Assembly (NCBI RefSeq): GCF_000308435.1
Contig: NZ_BAFR01000166.1
Location: 1 to 44,056, forward strand
Length of the DNA: 44,056 bases
Origin: Nocardia araoensis NBRC 100135
GTDB taxonomy: Bacteria; Actinomycetota; Actinomycetes; Mycobacteriales; Mycobacteriaceae
Direction: 5' to 3'
The notes below the pieces were generated by a model. The model did no database searches and was not told the origin of the DNA. It worked only from the letters and a program-made list of their open reading frames with translations. Shown here one piece after another: positions 17,340-25,802 of this stretch. Each line of letters opens with the position of its first letter. Within the stretch, counting starts at the first letter, position 1. The position numbers and the translations under genes were made by a program.

Positions 17340-18940
17340 GCGGCGAAACGGCGGACGGCGAGCAGGCCGGGCAGCCCTGGCAGCGGCTGGACAAGCGGAT
17401 GCTGCTGGTCCATCCGATCACCGAGGTGGTGAAGTTCATCCCGGTGCTGATCGGTTCGGTGATCCTCGGCACCAGTAGCGGCAACCACGTATGGAGCATC
17501 ATCCCGCTCGCGTTGATCGTCGGGTTCGCGCTGACCCGCTGGTTCACCACGACGTATCGGGTCGGGCCCACGCACGTGGAGCTGCGCACCGGGCTGCTGG
17601 AACGCAAGAAATTGTCGGTGCCGCGGTCGCGGATCCGCTCGGTGGACATCGAAGCCGACCTGCTGCATCGGGCCCTCGGGCTGGCGGTGCTGGCGATCGG
17701 GACCGGCCAGCAGGCGGATTCGGGTGAGAAGTTCAAGCTCGATGCCCTGGACGCCCGCGTCGTCCCGCCGTTGCGCGCCGCGCTGCTCGCCCATACGGCG
17801 GGCCGGGTGGGCCGCGACGAGGATCGAGAACCGCCGCAGCAGAATGTTTCCGGTGGTTTCACCGCCCCGCGTGCCCGGGCGCGCGAGATCGGGCACTGGA
17901 GTCCGGCGTGGGTGCGCTACGCCCCGCTGTCGCTGACCGGGTTCGCGATCATCGCACCGATCGTCGGCTTCGCGCTGCAATACGGGCTCGGGGAGATCGT
18001 TTTCCGGTCGGACGCCGTGCACGACGTGGAAGACGGCGGCGTGCTCGTCCTCGCGCTCGCCGCGGCAGCGCTGCTGGGCGTCATCGTCGTCGTGGTCAGC
18101 GCCGCCGCGTGCGCGCACTATCTGACCACCTATTTCGGGCTGCGCGTCCGCGACGACGGCAAGACCTTGCAACTGCGCCACGGCCTGTTCACCACTCGTC
18201 AGATCACCCTCGACCGGGCCCGGCTGCGCGGAGCGACGGTCAAGGAACCGCTGCTGCTGCGCCTGGCGGGCGCCGCCGAACTCGAGGCGATCATGACCGG
18301 GGAGAACCCGCGGCAGCGGATTCTCCCGCAGGCCCCGCGGACCGCCGTGGAGCACACCCTCGGTCATCTCCTCGCGCCGGAGGAAACGCGGGACACCGAG
18401 TTTCCCGTGCGCCCGGAGGCTCGGCCCACCGGTGCGGGCGCGGCGGACGTGCACGCCGTCCCGGCGCCGGGCAGCGCCCCGTTGCTCGCACACGGCCCGG
18501 CCGCACGGCGACGCAGGCATACCCGCGCGCTCGCGCCCGTCGTGCTCATCGTCGCGATACCGGCTTTCATCTCCCTTGGGGGACAGCACTATTCGCCGTG
18601 GTGGTGGCTGCTGCCAGCCTTCGCACTGCCGCTCGCGCTCGCTCTCGCGGAGGACCGCTACCGCGGCCTCGGGCACGCGGTGCTGCCCCGCACGACCGGC
18701 AGCCCGGCCTGGCTGATCACCCGGGCCGGATCACTCGACCGCGACCGAGACTGCCTGGAGGCCCCCGGCGTGATCGGCTGGACGGTGCGGCAGACCTTCT
18801 TCCAGCGGCGCGCCGGGGTCGCCACGGTGATCGCCGCCACCGCCGCGGGCAAGAAGCGCTACGCGGTGGTCGACCTTCCCGCCGGCGAAGCGTGGGAACT
18901 CATCGAAGCCGTGACACCGGGACTGCCCGGCGCCCGCTGA
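17336..18940 (+). CDS. PH domain-containing membrane protein (YdbT-like)
   Basis: A 534-residue partner of the preceding gene, coupled by an ATGA overlap. It has repeated units of paired membrane spans followed by a bPH2-type domain: unit 1 spans near residues 25-65 with YRVGPTHVELRTGLLERKKLSVPRSRIRSVDIEAD; unit 2 spans near 200-265 with LRVRDDGKTLQLRHGLFTTRQITLDRARLRG; unit 3 after ALAPVVLIVAIPAFISLGG and WWWLLPAFALPLALALAED is the most degenerate. That is the usual build of YdbT proteins, which act with YdbS in the cytoplasmic membrane. Function is unknown beyond this. Confidence 0.88.
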   Translation: MSGETADGEQAGQPWQRLDKRMLLVHPITEVVKFIPVLIGSVILGTSSGNHVWSIIPLALIVGFALTRWFTTTYRVGPTHVELRTGLLERKKLSVPRSRIRSVDIEADLLHRALGLAVLAIGTGQQADSGEKFKLDALDARVVPPLRAALLAHTAGRVGRDEDREPPQQNVSGGFTAPRARAREIGHWSPAWVRYAPLSLTGFAIIAPIVGFALQYGLGEIVFRSDAVHDVEDGGVLVLALAAAALLGVIVVVVSAAACAHYLTTYFGLRVRDDGKTLQLRHGLFTTRQITLDRARLRGATVKEPLLLRLAGAAELEAIMTGENPRQRILPQAPRTAVEHTLGHLLAPEETRDTEFPVRPEARPTGAGAADVHAVPAPGSAPLLAHGPAARRRRHTRALAPVVLIVAIPAFISLGGQHYSPWWWLLPAFALPLALALAEDRYRGLGHAVLPRTTGSPAWLITRAGSLDRDRDCLEAPGVIGWTVRQTFFQRRAGVATVIAATAAGKKRYAVVDLPAGEAWELIEAVTPGLPGAR

Positions 18941-18993
18941 ACCCACCAGCGCCCAAGTGTCGCTGACCGGTTGCCATCCGACGGCGGAGTTCA

Positions 18994-20838
18994 ATGGACG
19001 CCGTGGGGACCAAGACCGAGCCGCACCATACGGAGCCGCGGATCGCCGACCGCCGGGTCCGGCAGATGCAGCGGGCGGACAAGTTCCGCCTGACCGCGGT
19101 GGGCGGGCTCGCCGCGCTCTCCCTGGACGCATTGTCCAGCGTGGCCTACGGCCCTGAGGCGATCGTGCTGATGCTGGTCGCGGCGGGGGCGGCGGCCGTC
19201 TCCTGGACGCTGCCGGTGGCCTGCGCGATCGCCGCGCTGTTGCTGGTGCTGGTGCTGTCCTACCGGCAGGTGATCGCGGTGCACCCCGACGGCGGCGGCG
19301 CGTACGCGGTCGCCAAGAAGCAGCTCGGCAGGCCCGCCGCACTGCTCGCGGCCGCCAGCCTGGTCGTGGATTACGTGTTGACCGTCGCGGTGAGCCTCGC
19401 CGCGGGCGCGGCCAGCCTGGCCAGCGCATTCCCCGCACTGGCCGACGAACTGCTGCCGATGACACTGATCGGGCTCGCGGCGCTGACCGTGATCAATCTG
19501 ATCGGGGTGGCGGAATCGGCGCGGGTCCTGATTGGGCCCGCGCTACTGTTCGTCGTCCTGATCGGCGGTGTCATCGTCGTCGGACTGCTGCGGCCGGAAC
19601 CGATCGCCATGATCGGCGTCGACCCGGGCGCGATCCAGCCGGTGGAGGCGCTCGGTCTCGTCCTACTGCTCAAGGCCTTCGCGGCGGGATGCTCGTCACT
19701 GACCGGTGTGGAAGCGATCGCCAACGCCGTGCCCGCCTTCCGCGCCCCCTCGGTGCGCCGCGCGCAGCACACCGAGGTGGCGCTGGGCATCCTGCTCGGC
19801 GCGATGCTGCTCGGCTTGGCCCTGCTGATCCGCCAGCACCACGTCACGCCACGCGGAAACGTGACCATCCTGGCGCAGCTGGCCGCGGCGGCCTTCGGCA
19901 CCGGCTGGCTGTTCTACCTCACCAACCTCGCGGTCACCGCGGTGCTGTTGCTCGCGGCGAACACCAGTTTCGGCGGGCTCCCGGTCCTGCTGGCGCTGCT
20001 GGCCAAGGACCACAGGGCGCCGTCGCTGTTCGCGCTGCGGTCCGAGCGTCCGGTCTTCCGGTACGGGGTCACCGCACTCGCCTTACTGGCCGGACTGGTG
20101 CTGCTCGCGGTCGATGCCGAAACCCACCGGCTGCTGCCGGTTTTCGCGATCGGCGTCTTCATCGGATTCACCATCAGCCAGTGCGGTCTCGTGCTGCACT
20201 GGTGGCGCGTGCGTGATCGCGGGTGGTTACCGCGCGCACTGCTGAACGGATTCGGCGCGACGCTCACCGCCGTCGCGGGCGTCGTCCTGCTGACGGAGAA
20301 GTTCTCCGAGGGCGCATGGCTGCTGCTGCTCATCATTCCCGCGCTGGTGACCCTCTTCTCCCGGATCGAGAACTACTACGCCGACGTCGCGCGCCAGTTG
20401 CGGTTGCGTGAGATCCCGCCGCGGCCGCGACCGGCCCCGGAGGCCGAGGAACTGGTGATCGTCCCGGTGGTCACCATGAGCGAGGTGACCTATCGCGCCT
20501 TGGAAGCCGCCTTGCGCATGCACGGCGAGATCGTCGCGGTGGCCGCGGACATCGATCCGGCCGCGACCAAACGACTCAGTGCCCAGTGGAAGGAGTGGGA
20601 TCCAGGCGTCCCGCTCGCGGTGCTCCCCTGCCCGCATCGCAGCCTGGTCGCCACCCTAGTCGGCTACGTCCGCAACCAGACCGCCGCCGGGCTCGGCGTC
20701 ACCGTGCTGCTCGCGCATGTCGAAGCCAGGCACTGGTGGCAACGCCTGCTGCACAATCCGCGCGGGCCGGTGCTCACGGCCGCGCTGCGGGTTCGCACCG
20801 ATGCCGTGATCGCGACCCTGGCGGTCCGGCTCGCGTGA
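18994..20838 (+). CDS. APC superfamily transporter, KimA-like
   Basis: A 614-residue membrane protein with about twelve hydrophobic spans (residues 35-455) and a hydrophilic C-terminal domain of roughly 150 residues (EELVIVPVVTMSEVTYRALEAALRMHGEIVAVAADID onwards). The first span carries ALSLDALSSVAYGPEAIVLML, like the opening of KimA/YdaO high-affinity potassium importers, whose length (about 610) and C-terminal cytosolic domain also match. Other blocks are HPDGGGAYAVAKKQLG and LLLAANTSFGGLPVLLALLAKD. The ATG has GGAG five bases upstream. It is convergent with the next gene, nine bases apart. Potassium uptake is the best guess; an amino-acid substrate is possible. Confidence 0.85.
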   Translation: MDAVGTKTEPHHTEPRIADRRVRQMQRADKFRLTAVGGLAALSLDALSSVAYGPEAIVLMLVAAGAAAVSWTLPVACAIAALLLVLVLSYRQVIAVHPDGGGAYAVAKKQLGRPAALLAAASLVVDYVLTVAVSLAAGAASLASAFPALADELLPMTLIGLAALTVINLIGVAESARVLIGPALLFVVLIGGVIVVGLLRPEPIAMIGVDPGAIQPVEALGLVLLLKAFAAGCSSLTGVEAIANAVPAFRAPSVRRAQHTEVALGILLGAMLLGLALLIRQHHVTPRGNVTILAQLAAAAFGTGWLFYLTNLAVTAVLLLAANTSFGGLPVLLALLAKDHRAPSLFALRSERPVFRYGVTALALLAGLVLLAVDAETHRLLPVFAIGVFIGFTISQCGLVLHWWRVRDRGWLPRALLNGFGATLTAVAGVVLLTEKFSEGAWLLLLIIPALVTLFSRIENYYADVARQLRLREIPPRPRPAPEAEELVIVPVVTMSEVTYRALEAALRMHGEIVAVAADIDPAATKRLSAQWKEWDPGVPLAVLPCPHRSLVATLVGYVRNQTAAGLGVTVLLAHVEARHWWQRLLHNPRGPVLTAALRVRTDAVIATLAVRLA

Positions 20839-20847
20839 CCGCCCCGA

Positions 20848-21285
20848 TCAACGGTGGCGGAAGACGCGCGGGTTCACCTGGATGTAGATGTAGGCCAGCG
20901 GCGGCAGCAGCCCGGCGAACAGCAACAGCGCCGTCCGCCAATCACTGCCCAGCAGAACGTCACCGCCCGGCCCGGCGCTCGCGCAGACCAGGAAGCCGAA
21001 CGTCCACGCGACCACCGGAAGGCCCAGAATCGCTGGACGCCGGGTCACCGATCGCGCGCCCGCGACGAGCAGGACGTTCACCACCCCCGCCACCGCGGCG
21101 GAAATCGGGAAAGCGACCGAACCCAGGTAGGTCGGCAGGTACAACACCTCGAGCGCCAGGGTGAGCAGGGCGTCCACGGTCAGGATCACGAGGATCATCG
21201 AGCCGAGGAGGCCTACGGGGACACGGGTGGCGCCGGATGCCACGGGAGCCCGATCGCCTGCGTGGTCGTCGATCTGCGTCGTCAC
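20848..21285 (-). CDS. Rv1171-like small integral membrane protein
   Basis: A 145-residue protein with four predicted membrane spans (about residues 25-48, 57-78, 85-103 and 118-138) and a short polar N-terminus. Size, topology and the position next to mshB fit M. tuberculosis Rv1171, a conserved protein without known function. The GTG at 21285 overlaps the stop of the 52-codon gene upstream (GTGA), so translation is probably coupled. Last gene of a three-gene minus-strand run that begins with the asparagine permease. Confidence 0.75.
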   Translation of the reverse strand: MTTQIDDHAGDRAPVASGATRVPVGLLGSMILVILTVDALLTLALEVLYLPTYLGSVAFPISAAVAGVVNVLLVAGARSVTRRPAILGLPVVAWTFGFLVCASAGPGGDVLLGSDWRTALLLFAGLLPPLAYIYIQVNPRVFRHR

Positions 21286-21440
21286 GGCACCGGCGGATAG
21301 CCGAGGAGGGTCAACAGGTGGCTCTGCATGTCGGCGAACGCGTACAGCACCGTCATATACAGGTCGTGCTGTTCCTGCCAGTGCGGCCGCATGCTGTCGA
21401 CGAACGCCGCGATCGCGTTCTGGACCTCCCAGTTGTACAT
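21282..21440 (-). CDS. Small 52-residue protein, unannotated type
   Basis: The ATG at 21440 opens a 52-codon frame ending in a TGA that overlaps the GTG of the next membrane-protein gene. The product is acidic/aromatic with regular hydrophobic spacing: MYNWEVQNAIAAFVDSM, RPHWQEQHDLYMTVLYAF and ADMQSHLLTLLGYPPVP, so it is probably one or two amphipathic helices. A TAGACT hexamer ends seven bases before the ATG, suggesting a leaderless internal promoter, and the permease stop lies 36 bases upstream. The four-base stop/start overlap and sensible composition argue that it is translated. I recognise no family. Confidence 0.65.
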   Translation of the reverse strand: MYNWEVQNAIAAFVDSMRPHWQEQHDLYMTVLYAFADMQSHLLTLLGYPPVP

Positions 21441-21447
21441 ACTGCCG

Positions 21448-21453
21448 AGTCTA
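21448..21453 (-). promoter_or_regulatory. -10 hexamer TAGACT before the 52-codon gene
   Basis: TANNNT hexamer seven bases from the ATG at 21440, the leaderless spacing. It would allow this gene and the Rv1171-like gene to be expressed apart from the permease. Confidence 0.4.
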
Positions 21454-21476
21454 TTCCGGGGCGATCGGGCGCATGA

Positions 21477-22946
21477 TCAGTTCTCCCGGTCGACGGGCAG
21501 GGCGGCGACGACCGGGAATTCGCCGGTCGGGCCGCCACGTTCCGCGGCGATGGCCAGCACCCGCTTGCGCGCGGCGAACCAGCCGACGATCAGCGCGGGG
21601 ACGATCAGGGGGATGGTCGCGACGGTCCAAGTCCCCACCGGATAGTCGAAACCGGTCAATACGACGACGAAGAACAGGAACACCAGCGTGAGCAGACCGG
21701 TGTAGGGCGCGCCGAACATGCGGAACGCGGGACGCTGGATGCGCCCCCTGGTGGACCAGCGCCACAGTTGCAGCTGGCACAGCACGATGGTGGCCCAGGA
21801 CGCGACGATGCCGAGCGACGCCATGTTCAGCACGATCTCGAACGCCCGCTCCGGGACGATGCCGTTGAGCGCGATGCCGACCAGCGCGATCAGGCTGGTG
21901 AGCAGGATGCCGCCGTAGGGAACGCCGTTGCTGCCCATCACCCCGGTGAATTTCGGCGCGCTGCCGTTCAGCGACATCGAGCGCAGGATGCGACCGGTCG
22001 AGTACAGGCCGGCGTTCAGGCTGGAGAACGCCGCGGTCAGCACGACGAGATTCATCACGCTGCCGATGCCGGGGACACCGAGCATGGTGAAGAAGGTGAC
22101 GAACGGGCTCTCGTCGGCGGTGTACCGCGTGTAGGGCAGCAACAATCCGAGCAGGACCAGCGAACCGACATAGAAGACGGCGATCCGGGCGATCACCGAA
22201 TTGATCGCCCGCGGCATGATCCGCTCCGGGTGCTCCGTCTCCCCCGCCGCGGTACCGACCAATTCGACTGCGGCATAAGCGAAGACGACACCGGACACCA
22301 CCACGACCAACGGCATGACGCCGGTCGGGAACAGGCCGCCGTGATCGGCGATCACGCTCGGCCCGGTCGCGGCGCCCTGCACGGTGAAGCGGCCGAGCAG
22401 GAAGATCGTGCCGACGATCAGGAACGCGCTGAGCGCGAACACCTTCACCAGCGCGGCCCAGAACTCCATCTCACCGAACCACTTCACCGAGATCAGGTTG
22501 ATGCCGAGCACGATCACCAGCGCGGCCAACGCGAGCGACCATTGCGGAACGGCGGAGAACCCCGACCAGTAGTGGAAGTACTGCGCGATCGCGGTGGTGT
22601 CGGCGATGCCGGTCATCGACCAGTTCAGGAAGTACATCCAGCCCGCGACGAACGCCGCCTTCTCACCGAAGAACTCGCGCGCGTAGGACACGAACGACCC
22701 GGACGATGGCCGGTGCAGGACGAGTTCGCCGAGCGCGCGCAGGATGAGGAAGGCGAATAACCCGCACACGCCGTAGACCAGGAACAATCCGGGACCGGCA
22801 CTGGCCAGCCGCCCACCGGCGCCGAGGAACAGGCCGGTGCCGATGGCGCCGCCGATCGCGATCATCTGCAGCTGCCGCGGCTTCAGACTCTTGTGGTACC
22901 CGTGGTCCTCGATGTCGAGATGGGTGTTGTCACCGCGCGCTGTCAT
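21477..22946 (-). CDS. ansP: L-asparagine permease (AAT family)
   Basis: A 489-residue APC-superfamily amino-acid:proton symporter with twelve predicted spans. It matches the AnsP subgroup closely: GYHKSLKPRQLQMIAIGGAI and GTGLFLGAG at the first span, LRALGELVLHRPSSGSFVSY, AREFFGEKAAFVAGWMYFLN, WFGEMEFWAALVKV, ELVGTAAGETEHPERIMPRA, INSVIARI and NVG-like loops, and GFDYPVGTWTVATIP near the end. AnsP imports asparagine; the subgroup is judged from memory of E. coli and mycobacterial AnsP. The ATG at 22946 has GGAGG twelve bases upstream, which is somewhat far. Direct repeats lie 113-153 bases upstream. Confidence 0.88.
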   Translation of the reverse strand: MTARGDNTHLDIEDHGYHKSLKPRQLQMIAIGGAIGTGLFLGAGGRLASAGPGLFLVYGVCGLFAFLILRALGELVLHRPSSGSFVSYAREFFGEKAAFVAGWMYFLNWSMTGIADTTAIAQYFHYWSGFSAVPQWSLALAALVIVLGINLISVKWFGEMEFWAALVKVFALSAFLIVGTIFLLGRFTVQGAATGPSVIADHGGLFPTGVMPLVVVVSGVVFAYAAVELVGTAAGETEHPERIMPRAINSVIARIAVFYVGSLVLLGLLLPYTRYTADESPFVTFFTMLGVPGIGSVMNLVVLTAAFSSLNAGLYSTGRILRSMSLNGSAPKFTGVMGSNGVPYGGILLTSLIALVGIALNGIVPERAFEIVLNMASLGIVASWATIVLCQLQLWRWSTRGRIQRPAFRMFGAPYTGLLTLVFLFFVVVLTGFDYPVGTWTVATIPLIVPALIVGWFAARKRVLAIAAERGGPTGEFPVVAALPVDREN

Positions 22947-23058
22947 GAACCGACGGATCCTCCGTTTCGATGTCCCGAGATCACGCGGAACCGTACCCGC
23001 CGCGCCGATACCGCCAACCGCCAGCCCTGGGGGTTCAGCACCTCGCCGCCGGACAAGT

Positions 23059-23099
23059 TCCGGAAATCGTGGGCGGATTATGCGAAATGTCCGGAAATC
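23059..23099 (-). repeat. Direct repeats TCCGGAAATC, 31 bp apart, upstream of ansP
   Basis: Two identical 10-mers at 23059-23068 and 23090-23099, exactly 31 bp centre to centre (three helical turns). The first is part of the palindrome TTCCGGAA. They lie between mshB's end and the ansP start. Confidence 0.4.
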
Positions 23100-23114
23100 C
23101 GTCGGCGGGACCCG

Positions 23115-23999
23115 TCACTCCAGTCCGGCGAACAAATCGTGCTCCCGGCCGTCCGGCCCGAGCGGACCGCGCCGGCCCCGCACCAGGATGAAGTGCTCCT
23201 CGGGCAGCACCGGCTGAGCGATATCGTTCGACAAGGCGAATTCCCGGCCGGATGGCGCGACGGTGACCTGGGTGGCGTGCGCTCGCAGGGCGGCGCGCTT
23301 GGCCGCCAGCACCTCGGAGACGTCGATCGTGGTGGTCACCGCGTCGCTGGGCACGCTCGCGAGCTCGCCTTCGGCGGGCAGCCGCCAACCCGGTGGCAGC
23401 GCGCCGGGCAGGCCCGCTGCCGTGCGCCGGGCCAGCGCGGCGGTGTGCAGACGCAGCATGTCGGCGTCGGTGACGGTCCAGTAGTACTTCGGGACGTCCC
23501 AGCCCTCGCCCGCGGCGGCGTGCACGGCGGCCGTGGTGATCTCGTGCGCCCGGACGTGGTCCGGGTGTCCGTAGCCGCCCTTCGGGTCGTAGCCGACGAT
23601 CACGCGCGGCCGCAGCCGCAGCACCACGTCCGTGAGGGCCCGCACCGCCTCGTCTCCGGAGCGCACGAACGCGCGCGGATTGTTCGCGGATGCCGTGCCC
23701 GCCATCCCGGAGTCGCGCCAGCGTCCCGCGCCGCCGAGCAGGTGCGGCGGGCCCGCGCCGAGCGCTTCCAGCGCACGGGTCAGCTCGAGGACGCGATAGC
23801 CGCCGAGCTGGTCGGCGTGGCCCGCGGCGAGCAGCGCCCACTCGTCGCCGATCACCTCGCCCTCCTCACCGAGGGTGCAGGTGACCACGGTGACCGGCAC
23901 GCCGCGACGGCGGTAGTGCGCGATCGTGCCTCCGGTGGTGATGGACTCGTCGTCCGGGTGGGCGTGCACCAGCAGAAGCCCGCCCGTCGCCGCCGTCAC
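23115..23999 (-). CDS. mshB: GlcNAc-Ins deacetylase, mycothiol biosynthesis
   Basis: MshB removes the acetyl group from GlcNAc-inositol, the second dedicated step toward mycothiol, the thiol buffer of actinobacteria. The 294-residue protein is a LmbE/PIG-L zinc hydrolase: HAHPDDES places zinc ligands H14 and D17 and the catalytic base D16, TCTLGEEGEVIGDEWA and GGAGRWRDSGMAGT are MshB-specific, and GYDPKGGYGHPDHVRAHE carries the third zinc histidine. I choose the GTG at 23999, because the product then begins like M. tuberculosis MshB and the start overlaps the lpqW stop (GTGA). The longer frame upstream is lpqW read in another phase. Confidence 0.95.
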   Translation of the reverse strand: MTAATGGLLLVHAHPDDESITTGGTIAHYRRRGVPVTVVTCTLGEEGEVIGDEWALLAAGHADQLGGYRVLELTRALEALGAGPPHLLGGAGRWRDSGMAGTASANNPRAFVRSGDEAVRALTDVVLRLRPRVIVGYDPKGGYGHPDHVRAHEITTAAVHAAAGEGWDVPKYYWTVTDADMLRLHTAALARRTAAGLPGALPPGWRLPAEGELASVPSDAVTTTIDVSEVLAAKRAALRAHATQVTVAPSGREFALSNDIAQPVLPEEHFILVRGRRGPLGPDGREHDLFAGLE

Positions 24000-25774
24000 G
24001 GGATCCTGCGCCACATGGACGCGTCGCCGAAGATGCCGACCTGGATCGCGCCGCTGAGCGAGGCGCCGTCCAGCCGGGGACCGGACGCGGCGACGGCGCC
24101 GTCCTGCACGATGGGCAGGACCGTCGCCATCGCCCACAGTTTGGGCTCGGCTTCGGCGAGCACCCGTCCCACGTCACCGCCGCGGATCGCGTCATCGATC
24201 GCGGGTTGCAGGGTCGGATCGCACACGCCGGACAGGTTGCTCGGCGCCCGCTGCGCCGCCTCGGCGATGGCCTGCGCCGGACCGGTCACTCCCGGCAGTG
24301 CGGGCGGCGGGCACCCGTACCGCGAGGCCAGCACGGTCGCCGGATCGGAACCGGCCACCTCCCAGCCGACGATCGCGTCGACCGTCCCCTCCAGCAACTC
24401 CTTGCCGTACAGCTCGTCGGCGGCGACGCTGCGCACCGTCGCGTCGATGCCCGCGCTGCGCAGCTGATCGGCGGCGGTATTGGCCACGGCCAAGGCGGTG
24501 GCGTCCCGGTCGACGGCGCCGATGCGCACGGTCAGCGGCTTGCCGTCCTTGCCGACGGTGCGCGGCTGCGGGGCGGGCGAGGTCGGGGAGACCGCGGGCG
24601 GCGGCTCCGGCGCCCGGCCGAACCCCGCGGCGGCCAGCAGCGCGAACGCCTCCTCCGCCGGTAGCCGCGGCGGAGCGGTCGGAGCGTATCCGGGATCGGA
24701 CGGTGCGAGCACTTGCGCGCGCGCCGGTTCCACCCAGTTGCCGGTCTGCGCGCCGACCGTGGCCAGCAGGGCGGGATCCAGCAGGGCAAGCACACCCGAG
24801 CGGACCCGAGGGTCGCTCAGTTCGCCTTTGCGTCCGTTGAGCACCATGTGCAGCACCCGGGACTGCGGCATGATCGAGGTCCGCACGGAGGGAATCGCCC
24901 CCAGCTGCGCCTGGGTCGCCACACCCCCGTGCACCAGCGCCATCTGCACGTCGCCGGTGCGCAGCGAGCCCGCCAGTTGTGCGGTCGTGCCGCCGCGGCG
25001 CAGCAGGATCTGGCCCGGCATCGCCGGAGTCCCCCAGAAGCGGTCGTTACGTTCCAGCAGCATCTCGTCGCGGCCGGGGTCTGCCGAGCGGATCCCGAAC
25101 GGTCCCCCGGACACCCGGACACCGTTGACCTGGCCGTTCATCCCCCTGGCGAACCCTCCGGGCGCGTCCTTGAGCAGATGAGAGGGCAGCAGATCGGTGA
25201 ACAACTCGCGCCAGCCGGGATAGGGCTGCGTCATCACGACGGTGACCGTCTTACCGCCCGCCGAGGAATTGACGTCCGAGATCATCCGGTAACCCGCCGG
25301 ATCGACGACTCCCGGCTCGGAGATCATTTCCTGCCACAAATAGCGGAAATCCTCGGCCGCGATCGGCGCCCCGTCCGACCAGGACGCTTCGTTGCGCAAC
25401 TTGTAGGTGATCGTGAACGGTTCCTGCGCGGTGACATCGGCGGAGACCAGCAATGACGAATCCGGCACCCAGGCGGTCACACCGGGTCGTGCGGGATCGG
25501 GCACCGGCCGGAACGGGCTCGGCAGCACCAGGGAGGCGATCGCCGAGGTCGCGGCGGACTGGTCCGAGCGCAGATGCGGGTTGAACGCGGTGCCGATGGT
25601 GTCCAAGGCGACGACCACGGTCGTCTCCGCCGGCTTGACCGGTGTGGTCTTCGGGCTGTCGGTGCTCTCGATGGGCGGCGGCGGATTCGCCGCACAGCTG
25701 CTGATCAAGGTCAGCACCGCCACGGCCGGCAACAACGTGCGCCACGCTGCGCGTTTTCCTGCGCCCACTTTCAC
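23996..25774 (-). CDS. lpqW: Lipoprotein LpqW, solute-binding-protein-like
   Basis: A 592-residue exported lipoprotein: basic start (KVGAGKR), hydrophobic core and lipobox I-S-S-C (Cys about residue 28). The mature part has the family-5 extracellular solute-binding (peptide-binding) fold, with EASWSDGAPIAAEDFRYLWQ typical of the class, but there are no ABC permease genes nearby. In mycobacteria LpqW controls how phosphatidyl-inositol mannosides are split between polar PIM and LM/LAM, and genetically interacts with PimE, encoded at 29308-30618 here. GTG at 25774 (a second GTG at 25768 is possible) lies eight bases after a TAGAGT hexamer. It overlaps mshB by four bases. Confidence 0.88.
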   Translation of the reverse strand: MKVGAGKRAAWRTLLPAVAVLTLISSCAANPPPPIESTDSPKTTPVKPAETTVVVALDTIGTAFNPHLRSDQSAATSAIASLVLPSPFRPVPDPARPGVTAWVPDSSLLVSADVTAQEPFTITYKLRNEASWSDGAPIAAEDFRYLWQEMISEPGVVDPAGYRMISDVNSSAGGKTVTVVMTQPYPGWRELFTDLLPSHLLKDAPGGFARGMNGQVNGVRVSGGPFGIRSADPGRDEMLLERNDRFWGTPAMPGQILLRRGGTTAQLAGSLRTGDVQMALVHGGVATQAQLGAIPSVRTSIMPQSRVLHMVLNGRKGELSDPRVRSGVLALLDPALLATVGAQTGNWVEPARAQVLAPSDPGYAPTAPPRLPAEEAFALLAAAGFGRAPEPPPAVSPTSPAPQPRTVGKDGKPLTVRIGAVDRDATALAVANTAADQLRSAGIDATVRSVAADELYGKELLEGTVDAIVGWEVAGSDPATVLASRYGCPPPALPGVTGPAQAIAEAAQRAPSNLSGVCDPTLQPAIDDAIRGGDVGRVLAEAEPKLWAMATVLPIVQDGAVAASGPRLDGASLSGAIQVGIFGDASMWRRIP

Positions 25775-25782
25775 GCTCGGGA

Positions 25783-25802
25783 ACTCTACCGTACGGTCGA
25801 GT
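25783..25802 (-). promoter_or_regulatory. -10 and 20-bp near-palindrome at the lpqW promoter
   Basis: A 20-bp palindrome with one mismatched pair, centred on ACCGTACGGT. Its promoter-proximal end is the TAGAGT -10 hexamer (25783-25788), which is eight bases from the GTG of lpqW. A repressor bound here would block a leaderless promoter. Confidence 0.45.

Noticed and set aside
18941..18993. c-di-AMP (ydaO-type) riboswitch before the KimA-like gene
   Set aside because: Only 53 bp separate the genes, far too short for that riboswitch, and no conserved core was seen.
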